This document shows, one piece after another, positions 57,110-64,000 of a stretch of DNA of 64,000 bases. The DNA is from JAGTVG01 sp963820995 (GTDB lineage Bacteria; Bacteroidota; Bacteroidia; Cytophagales; Cyclobacteriaceae), in contig CAWGCL010000006.1 in the NCBI GenBank assembly GCA_963820995.1, positions 919,453 to 983,452 of the forward strand. Reading direction: 5' to 3'. Under the pieces are notes generated by a model that was not told the DNA's origin, made no database searches, and saw nothing but the letters and a program-made list of their open reading frames with translations. Within the stretch, counting starts at the first letter, position 1. Each line of letters opens with the position of its first letter. A program made the translations under genes and the position numbers.

Positions 57110-59477
57110 ATGTTCCGACACTACCTCATTGTTGCCATTAGAAACATCTTCAGAAACAAAGTTTTTTCATTGATCACTACGACAGGCTTATCCATCGGTA
57201 TGGCCACATTTGTTTTAATTCTGCTTTGGGTCATGGATGAGATGAACTTTGATAAATTTCATGCAAATATAGATCGTATATATTGCATCATAGAGCGGCA
57301 AGATTATTCAGATGGTCATATGCTCCATACCAACAATACACCTTTTGCGCTCAAAGAAGAATTACAGGCAAATTATCCGGAAGTATCCAGTGTCACCCGA
57401 TCATTGTGGATGGGAAACCGGCCAATGAGTTATGAGGAAAAGGTGATTACTACCGGTCCGATAGCATTTGTTGACCCCGAATTTTTCGATGTATTTTCAT
57501 TCAAACTATTATCAGGTGATCCAAATGCACTGAAAGAACCGAACTCGATATCTAATTACAGAAGAAGTTGCCCAATCGTTTTTTGGTGATGATGATCCTA
57601 TAGGAAAAATCTTGCAGATGGATGGTGAATTTGATTTTGAAGTTGGTGGTATCCTTCAGGACATCCCGAAGAATTCAACATTCCAATTTAATATTCTTAT
57701 CCCATTTGTACAGATGGAAAAAATATTTGAACGGGATTTAAACAGTTGGGGTAATAACTGGCCCAGGACTACAGTGATGTTGAAAGAAGATGCTTCTCCT
57801 GATGATTTCGAAAAAAAGATCGAAGATCTATGCAAAAAGCACGACCAGGAAAATACGACGCTCTTCATCAAACCTCTTGCTGATGATCATTTGTATTCCT
57901 ATTCGGGAGAAAATAATAGAATTCAATATGTTTATTTATTCCTTGCAATTGGCGTAATCGTCTTATTAATCGCCAGTGTAAATTTTGTAAATCTTTCCAC
58001 AGCCATATCTGAGGGAAGAGCTAAGGAAGTCGGAATCAGAAAAGTAATTGGGGCAAATCGGTGGAGCCTGATCCACCAGTTCTTTGGAGAAAAAACAATA
58101 CTTATATTCATCAGTTTACTTTTTTCAATACTTCTCACTACATTATTGATTCCGCTATTCAATGAAATATCCGGGAAACAACTTGAGTTCAATTTATTTG
58201 AAAATCCAAACCTGATTCTCCTCTTTCTTGGTGTCGGTATATTTTCCACCATCCTTTCTGGAATATATCCATCGCTGGTACTTTCTTCGTTTTCGCCTGT
58301 TACAGCATTGAAGTCAATTATAGCAGTAAAGCGAAAAAGCGTCATCAACATACGAAGTTCCCTGGTAATTTTTCAATTCTCATTATCAATAATATTGATT
58401 GTAAGCGCCATCGTTATTTTGTCACAATTGAATTATATTAAAAGTTTTAATCTGGGTTATGAAGCTGAAAACCTCATATATATTGAATTACCCGGACAAT
58501 CGAAGCAGCTCCATGAGCCATTTTCTAATGAAATATTGAAAATTCCGGGAGTGACAAAATTAAGTAAAGCAGACAAGCCACCGTTTTGGGGCGGCAATTC
58601 TTCCTGGGGATATGATTGGGAAGGAAAAGATCCTGAATCAAAAGTCTTGATCTGTATGATGTGGGTAGATAAGAACTACTTCGATGTAATGGGAATCCCA
58701 CTGCAGGAAGGAAAAACATTTTCTGAACGTTTCGAAAATTATAGCCTGGAAACCGTTGAAAATGTAGATGTCATTCTCAATGCTGAAGCAATCAGAAGGA
58801 TGCAGATGGAAGCCCCGGTAGGGAAATATTTTGGGAGCGGAGATACAAAAGGCACTATCGTTGGGGTAACCGAAGATTTTAATTTTGAATCACTGAGAAG
58901 TGGTGTTGAACCATTGGTATTATTGCCATTACAAAATGAACCCGATGTGATCATCGCTAAAATCCAAAAAGACAATATTCATGCTACAATTGAAAGTATC
59001 GAACAAGTTTGGAAAAAAATAAATCCGACTTCTCCATTTTCATTCGGTTTTTTTGATGATCGACTGGAAAGTAATTATCAGGGAGAAGTTCGAATATCAA
59101 AACTCTTCAGGTATTTTACAGCCATTGCCATATTCATTGCCAGTCTTGGGCTTCTGGGCTTATCCTCTTTTTCGATTCAACGAAAAACAAAGGAAATTGG
59201 AATAAGAAAAGTTGTTGGAGCTCCGATCGGCAGTATCCTGGTTTTACTTACCAGGGATTTCGTTCGATGGGTAATAATAGCATTTGTTCTGGCTTGTCCT
59301 ATTGCCTGGTATACTATGCAACAATGGCTGGAGAATTTCGCCTATAAAACCAACCTGAACTGGTGGATATTTGTAGCCTCAGGTTTGCTTGCTCTTTTTG
59401 TTGCTTTGTTTACTGTAAGTTTTCAAACAATTAAAGCTTCGCTGAAAAATCCTGTTGATAGCCTGAGGTATGAATAA
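57110..59477 (+). pseudogene. ABC transporter permease (MacB/FtsX type) with one frameshift
   Basis: The product starts at ATG 57110 (MFRHYLIVAIRNIFRNKVFS, the usual start of Bacteroidota ABC permeases). One N-terminal helix is followed by the MacB-type periplasmic core domain and two FtsX domains (LLIASVNFVNLSTAISEGRAKEVGIRKVIGANR and RKTKEIGIRKVVGAPIGSILVLLTR). An extra base near 57551 shifts the frame after LKEPNSI; the expected ITEEVAQSFFGDDDPIGK continues in the next frame to 59477. The full length would be about 788 residues. It would form a MacB-like exporter of drugs, peptides or lipoprotein signals with an ATPase not in the window. A single-base error is the most likely cause. Confidence 0.8.
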
Positions 59478-59591
59478 TTGATTTTGGGAATTTTAGGACG
59501 GCACCAACGGTAACTTCTGTGCACTCTTTGAACGATTCTCTATCAACCTGTTTCAGGAAGGGCCCTCTTAAATACTTGGTGGGTAATTGAA

Positions 59592-60131
59592 TTATTTTGA
59601 GAAAAGGGTGAGGGGTTCGGTCTTATTGCTGGTAATTGAGATAGCCCCATTCCTGGCTCTTTCTCCCCAAATTGCTTGTGCTTCAGCTTTATCTATAATA
59701 TCCAACTCTTCAATTTTCATATTGGTCAGACTATTGAGCGCCATATACATATCCCGGTTGGGCATTCCATTCGTCACATAATACACAGGATTTGCCAGGT
59801 CAAAATGTTTTAAAATGCTTGCATCCAGGAGATCAACAAATTGTCCTCTGAGTGGTTCAACATCGAATAAGGTTATACTGACCACCCCCTTTTCTCCCAA
59901 AGTGCCATATAATTCATATCCTCTTTCAGGTTTTATAACCTCACAGGCGGCAAACTGAAGGGATAACAGCTTATTAAAGAATGGATCATTTGTATTAACA
60001 ATTGAAAGATCATTGATCAGGATTAGCTTCCCATTGACAAAATCGCTGATGATAGAATCCTTCAGGCATCCCTGTGATCTGGCCTGGACTGAAATGAGTA
60101 TTAAGATTGAAATTAATATTTGTCTTATCAT
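59592..60131 (-). CDS. Secreted protein with two TonB-plug-like half domains
   Basis: The 179-residue protein has a signal peptide (ISVQARSQ) and two segments that each read like the end of a SusC/TonB plug: ELYGTLGEKGVVSITL (73-88) and QAIWGERARNGAISITS (152-168). The latter is preceded by PVYYVTNGMPNRDMYM, in the place of the receptor motif PLyviDGmP. There is no barrel. A free plug-like protein could bind a receptor or a substrate, or be a remnant of duplication. The gene is isolated between the ABC permease and the channel gene. Confidence 0.6.
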   Translation of the reverse strand: MIRQILISILILISVQARSQGCLKDSIISDFVNGKLILINDLSIVNTNDPFFNKLLSLQFAACEVIKPERGYELYGTLGEKGVVSITLFDVEPLRGQFVDLLDASILKHFDLANPVYYVTNGMPNRDMYMALNSLTNMKIEELDIIDKAEAQAIWGERARNGAISITSNKTEPLTLFSK

Positions 60132-60249
60132 CCTCTAAATCTAACACCATAAACCAAATTTTAAAACTCTTTAATCAATTTGCTTGAAATTTTAAAAATC
60201 CATGGATGAGGGCGGCAGGAATTCCCAATAATAATTATTTTGTTTCATG

Positions 60250-60257
60250 TATATTTG
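60250..60257 (+). promoter_or_regulatory. Possible -7 element (TATATTTG) before mechanosensitive channel gene
   Basis: TATATTTG matches TAnnTTTG exactly, 30 bases before the ATG at 60288. The expected TTTG 19-21 bases upstream is not clear. Confidence 0.3.
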
Positions 60258-60287
60258 AAAATTGAATTGTAAAAAACAATTATAAAT

Positions 60288-61139
60288 ATGGAGACCATCC
60301 GTGAAATCGTACAATATGAGATTCTCAGTTTTGGAGAAAATAAATTAAGAGCTTATACCCTCTTGATCATCGTAAGCATTTTTCTACTTACCAAATTAAT
60401 ATTATGGTTAATAAAAAAAGCACTAAATCGTAAAAATAGAAGTAATGAATTTGATGATGCGAATGCGTATGCAATATTCCAGATCATTAGGTATATCATC
60501 TGGGTTATAGCAATTGGATTTATTTTAGAGACTATAGGAATAAAAGTTACAGTACTGGTTGCAGGATCAGCCGCACTACTTGTCGGAGTTGGCCTGGGTT
60601 TACAACAAACATTTAATGATATAATATCAGGAATAATTCTTCTTGCCGAAAGATCGATCCGGATAAATGATATACTTGAAATAGACGGAGATATAATAAA
60701 GATTGAAGAAATAGGGTTGAGAACTTCCAAGGGATTAAACCGGGATGATATCTCCATCATCATTCCAAACTCCTTAATTACAACGAATAAGGTCATTAAC
60801 TGGAGCCACCAATCAAAGAAAACCCGTTTTAAAATTAATATTGGAGTAGCTTATGGAAGTGATGTTGATCTGGTATTAAAGGTACTAAAAGAAAGCGCAA
60901 TAGAACATCCCGAGATACTTGATGAGAAACTAGTTGATGTTCGACTTGCTGAATTTAATAATTCTTCCTTAGATTTTCAGATCTTCTTTTTCAGTGAAAA
61001 TATTTTCAGAATAGAAAAAGTAAAAAGTGATATCAGGAAGATTGTGAATAGAAAATTAATTGAAAATAAGATCACCATTCCTTTCCCTCAAATGGATCTG
61101 CATCTAAAATCGAACTATACGGATATCTTTAAAAAGTAA
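60288..61139 (+). CDS. Mechanosensitive ion channel, MscS family
   Basis: The 283-residue protein has three N-terminal membrane helices, the last being the pore helix VLVAGSAALLVGVGLGLQQTFNDIISG. The MscS beta domain (INDILEIDGDIIKIEEIGLRTSKG) and the alpha/beta tail (IIIPNSLITTNKVINWS to ITIPFPQMDLH) follow. It opens on membrane tension to release osmolytes after hypo-osmotic shock. The length is normal for short MscS. It is monocistronic. Confidence 0.93.
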   Translation: METIREIVQYEILSFGENKLRAYTLLIIVSIFLLTKLILWLIKKALNRKNRSNEFDDANAYAIFQIIRYIIWVIAIGFILETIGIKVTVLVAGSAALLVGVGLGLQQTFNDIISGIILLAERSIRINDILEIDGDIIKIEEIGLRTSKGLNRDDISIIIPNSLITTNKVINWSHQSKKTRFKINIGVAYGSDVDLVLKVLKESAIEHPEILDEKLVDVRLAEFNNSSLDFQIFFFSENIFRIEKVKSDIRKIVNRKLIENKITIPFPQMDLHLKSNYTDIFKK

Positions 61140-61193
61140 TTGCATCGAAGAATTAAATTGAAAATCTTGTCTATATTCAACATCTAATTTAAT

Positions 61194-61649
61194 TCAGTCT
61201 TCCGGAGATTTCTTCATATTTCTTTTTAAACCGATCAAAACTGCAATACATATAATAATCATTGCAATTGACAAAGAGAATAAAAAGAAATTGACAATAG
61301 CTTCTTCCACCGCCGATCCTTCTTGTCCATTTGCTGCTATGTTCAATAATTTCCCAGCATTGAAAACACTGGCAAACAATATACCAAACCAATTGGCAAA
61401 GGTCCCATAAATTGATAACCAGAAGGTAGTCTTTAACCACTTTTCTGACAATTTAATCTTGCCCCAGATCAAACCCAATACAACCAGAAATATGCCATTC
61501 ATAATCCCTTCAAGGTGGCTTGAAACACCCATTCTTGGATTCGCCATAAGAGGGACAAATAAACCCACAATCAAACCGAAGAAGAAGAGTAATATTCCAT
61601 AGTAGATAAGTTTGTTTCCCTGATTCTTAATTAAAATTGATTTTTCCAT
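61194..61649 (-). CDS. Four-helix membrane protein like styrene oxide isomerase/hydroxylaminobenzene mutase
   Basis: The 151-residue protein has four membrane helices with the motifs of the StyC/HabB group: FVPLMANPRMGVSSHLEGIMNG (His45, Asn51, Gly52) and FWLSIYGTFANW (Tyr81, Asn86, Trp87). In styrene oxide isomerase, a His/Asn pair and a Tyr in these positions bind or face the heme, and both are kept here (from memory). These enzymes isomerise epoxides or rearrange hydroxylamino-aromatics. No styrene or nitrobenzene genes are nearby, so the true substrate is open. It is followed by the secreted orphan gene. Confidence 0.72.
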   Translation of the reverse strand: MEKSILIKNQGNKLIYYGILLFFFGLIVGLFVPLMANPRMGVSSHLEGIMNGIFLVVLGLIWGKIKLSEKWLKTTFWLSIYGTFANWFGILFASVFNAGKLLNIAANGQEGSAVEEAIVNFFLFSLSIAMIIICIAVLIGLKRNMKKSPED

Positions 61650-61889
61650 GGTATGTTAATAGTAAAGTGGTCAATATGGCCTTAAATAATAAAGGATCGA
61701 ATTAACGAACCTTTCAAAGTAATAAAAATATTTAAAAGATTTTACCTTTCAGTATATGCTCTGAAGAAAATCTATATAACAATTTACCTTTTCGCCACCT
61801 ATAACGGGGAAGTTCCTGAAGAATTGGGCTCAATTATGAATTAATACGCCTTGTGATTTTAGACTAATAATCCAAATGTATGAACCTGA

Positions 61890-62795
61890 TTACTCTGATA
61901 CCAGTTCCAGCATATCCTTTATATTACCGGGGGTTGACATGATCTTAGTAAAGGTTGTCATTTTAAGATCAGGAAAGGACAATGCGATTCTGTACCTGCC
62001 ATGAAGCATGATCACCTGTCCACCCATAACAAGCATTTCATATGGTAAAAATGCTGTGTGTTTCGGCTCCGAAATATCTATTTTAGGTAAAAATCCACTT
62101 TCCCCATCTTCTCCCGAGAGCGCAAATCCGTAAAGTTTTAAATCCTCACCCGGAATCTCAATCGAATAAACAAGTGAGACATTCTCTACTCCTTTTTTCA
62201 GATTACTTTCTATTTTATCATTGGCTTCACTAAAACTACTAAACTGACGCAACTCAACCGGATCATCAAATCTGGGCATTCCCATCATATACCTGTATTT
62301 TATCAAATCATCGACTTCAATTCCATCCTCACATCCGAAATCTATACCATTGAATTGACCTGTTTTTTTCATAACCGCTACTAATTTCTCGCTCAAGGCG
62401 TTGTAATGTTCTTCAACCGTCTGATAGTCATCTCTGAAATAAGCCGTTCCCCAGTATGCCGGATTGGTATAACTGACCTGAACCTGTTCACCCTCTTTGG
62501 TAATACCGATTCTTAAAGCGGCAGCTAATCCTGTTTGTCCTTTTACCTTTTTGACTGCTTTTATCAGATCTTCAGAACTAAAAATTATTACCCAGCGGTT
62601 AGCATCTTCAGCTGGCATATATCCACCCAGTACATTAATTCCTTCTGATTCAAGATTGGTTTCTAAACTGGATTTTACTTTTTCTATGGATTCCCCGGAA
62701 GTTGCCCCTAAAATGTAAGGTTTAAGTGTTTGTGCATTCACACCCATAAAAAAAGGAATAATCATTGCCAGCAAAAAATATCTATACTTTTTCAT
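61890..62795 (-). CDS. Secreted protein of unknown function
   Basis: The 301-residue protein has a signal peptide (PFFMGVNAQ). The first part has a helix-strand pattern with ESIEKVKSSLETNLESEGINVLGGY, VIIFSSEDLIKAVKKV and ALRIGITKEGEQVQVSY. This recalls the DUF302 or a similar ferredoxin-like fold but is not conclusive. The remainder has GQVIMLHGRYRIALSFPDL and KIMSTPGNIKDMLE at its end. The gene is monocistronic with clean ATG and stop; no partner is evident. Confidence 0.6.
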   Translation of the reverse strand: MKKYRYFLLAMIIPFFMGVNAQTLKPYILGATSGESIEKVKSSLETNLESEGINVLGGYMPAEDANRWVIIFSSEDLIKAVKKVKGQTGLAAALRIGITKEGEQVQVSYTNPAYWGTAYFRDDYQTVEEHYNALSEKLVAVMKKTGQFNGIDFGCEDGIEVDDLIKYRYMMGMPRFDDPVELRQFSSFSEANDKIESNLKKGVENVSLVYSIEIPGEDLKLYGFALSGEDGESGFLPKIDISEPKHTAFLPYEMLVMGGQVIMLHGRYRIALSFPDLKMTTFTKIMSTPGNIKDMLELVSE

Positions 62796-63023
62796 ATCAT
62801 TATTATTTAAAACAGGGCAAAAATCCTAGATGCGGGGAATGATTCAAAATAATACAATATGATATATAACATATCTAATAAATAAGAAAAGTTGTTGAAA
62901 CGATGTAAACATCTTTGCAATCAAGGAAATATTTGGTTTCTTGAATAACTATTTTCCAACATTTTTGCGAAATTGAAACACACAAGTCCAGATAAAGAGT
63001 ACATGTAATCAACATAATATAAA

Positions 63024-63776
63024 ATGAACCGATTCATTAAAAGAACTCTGCTTGTCACTGGGATATTGGTAGTGGCTGGCATATTATTCTTCCTGGGTGT
63101 ATTCCTCAAACTAAGGGCTGAAATTGGCAAAATGCACCCTGTTGAAACAAAAAGAATAACGGACAGGGTCTATGCGATAATTGATACTATGGTGAACACA
63201 TACCTTATTCAATCTGAAGAGGGATATATTATGATCGATGCCGGAAATGACATTGATGTGGTAAAACGGGAACTTGCAAAGCTAAATATTGATGAAAGTG
63301 AAATCATCGCCGTTTTCCTGACCCATTCAGATTATGATCATGTAGCTGCAATATCATTATTCGAAAATGCTGATATTTATCTGAGCAAAGAGGAAGAATC
63401 GATGATCAATGGATCCGAGCGAAGGCTTCTATTTCAGTACAATAAAATAAATACAGATCGATACAATACATTCGTTGACGATCAATTGTTCAATTTCCCG
63501 GATGTTACCGTCAAATGTATCCTTACTCCTGGCCACACCCCGGGAGCCACATCTTACCTGATAAATAATCAATACTTATTTACGGGTGATGCTTTAAGCC
63601 TGCAGGAAGGAAAGGTAAAAGAATTCATAAAGCTGGCTACTATGGACATGAAAACCCATAGGAAGTCTATTAATAAAATAAGTTCTCTTCAAAACATCGA
63701 GTATATATTCACAGCACATCATGGGATGTCTGAGGATTTTGATTATGCATTCAGCGATTGGCAGGGGGATGAATAA
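63024..63776 (+). CDS. Membrane-anchored metallo-beta-lactamase-fold hydrolase
   Basis: The 250-residue protein has one N-terminal helix (residues about 8-28) and an MBL domain with FLTHSDYDHVAAI (HxDxDH), LTPGHTPGATSYL (His), FTGDALSL (Asp) and AHHG (His). The signature fits glyoxalase II-like or quorum-quenching-type hydrolases, not UlaG-like ones, so it differs from the MBL lipoprotein at 3.8 kb. It faces the periplasm or cytoplasm depending on helix orientation; the substrate is unknown. It is monocistronic. Confidence 0.85.
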   Translation: MNRFIKRTLLVTGILVVAGILFFLGVFLKLRAEIGKMHPVETKRITDRVYAIIDTMVNTYLIQSEEGYIMIDAGNDIDVVKRELAKLNIDESEIIAVFLTHSDYDHVAAISLFENADIYLSKEEESMINGSERRLLFQYNKINTDRYNTFVDDQLFNFPDVTVKCILTPGHTPGATSYLINNQYLFTGDALSLQEGKVKEFIKLATMDMKTHRKSINKISSLQNIEYIFTAHHGMSEDFDYAFSDWQGDE

Positions 63777-63920
63777 TACCGATTATTTCTCAAAACAAAT
63801 ACGATTTCAGGCTGACATGAATCTTTAACTGGCAGGTTTCCATAAAATATATTATTTTTAAAGAATGTCTTGAAACTGAAAAACCCTTAATCCATAGTTT
63901 AGCAAAATTATCCTCATATC

Positions 63921-64000
63921 ATGATGCTTAATTTCTACAAGATCGTAAAAGAAAGCCTCCATTTTAACAGATTTGAATTTGACAAGACAGTCTGTCTTGA
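63921..64000 (+). CDS. Start of an unrecognised gene at the window end (partial)
   Basis: Two ATGs in a row at 63921-63926 open a frame that runs 80 bases to the edge of the window. The beginning (MMLNFYKIVKESLHFNRFEF) does not match a family I know; no signal peptide is visible in this short stretch. The frame being open is weak evidence, and the gene may extend well beyond the window. Confidence 0.4.
   Translation, partial: MMLNFYKIVKESLHFNRFEFDKTVCL

Noticed and set aside
1..64000. CRISPR arrays, tRNA, rRNA, prophage, integrative element
   Set aside because: No spaced repeats, cloverleaf, rRNA signatures, integrase, portal or terminase-like proteins were seen.

Overview
The window looks like chromosomal DNA from a free-living, probably aquatic member of the Bacteroidota, most likely Cytophagales-like; this is inferred. 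The supports are: many lipoproteins with a Cys-ending signal peptide, Bacteroidota-type FtsX/MacB permeases, a CruF/CrtYcd carotenoid cluster, a DUF5916-like CBM9/beta-barrel protein, TAT-exported sugar enzymes, an AT-rich composition, frequent TTG starts and weak ribosome binding sites. I found no rRNA, tRNA, CRISPR array, integrase or transposase.

Layout. 1-3.5 kb: a truncated DinB-like gene, a membrane protein with a DUF6973-like C-terminus and an M3 peptidase lipoprotein. 3.7-10 kb: a compact minus-strand run of exported or lipid-anchored catabolic proteins (MBL-fold hydrolase, D-aminoacylase-like protein, ChbG/YdjC deacetylase-like protein, FG-GAP propeller) plus a HAD phosphatase and a GATase1-like protein; a secreted amidohydrolase is divergent to it. 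11-18.6 kb: a PadR regulator with a GldL-like membrane protein, an inositol-phosphatase-like gene, a GH2 glycosidase, a DEAD-box helicase and an aldo/keto reductase. 18.7-25.5 kb: a broken TolB-like protein, a carotenoid operon (crtD-cruF-crtYcd) and the beta-helix/diheme-cytochrome pair. 25.6-43.6 kb: glycan and sugar metabolism (broken AGE epimerase, GH26 mannanase, amidohydrolase, sugar isomerases, PhoD-like phosphatase, Gfo/Idh oxidoreductase, GH78 rhamnosidase, intact AGE epimerase) mixed with broken secreted proteins. 43.8-49.2 kb: a TPR-CHAT protease interrupted by one in-frame stop, facing a sigma-70 factor, its presumed TPR-type anti-sigma and a 122-residue protein. 49.4-64 kb: DUF4956 protein, NTF2-like lipoprotein, epimerase, MFS transporter, a decayed tandem pair of class III cyclases, a frameshifted ABC permease, a plug-like secreted protein, an MscS channel, a styrene-oxide-isomerase/HabB-like protein, a secreted orphan and an MBL hydrolase.

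How they work together. The glycosidases, epimerases and exported oxidoreductase/isomerases fit scavenging of mannan- and rhamnose-containing glycans at the cell surface, although no SusC/SusD pair is in the window. The carotenoid operon would modify lycopene made elsewhere. The sigma/anti-sigma/CHAT group looks like a self-contained regulated-proteolysis module and is my best candidate for an under-described system.

A striking property is that about ten genes between 18.7 and 59.5 kb are broken by isolated single-base indels or stops, while the genes of the first 18 kb read through cleanly. This may be real gene decay or uneven consensus quality; the sequence alone cannot separate the two. 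All functional statements come from reading motifs by eye; no database search was run.
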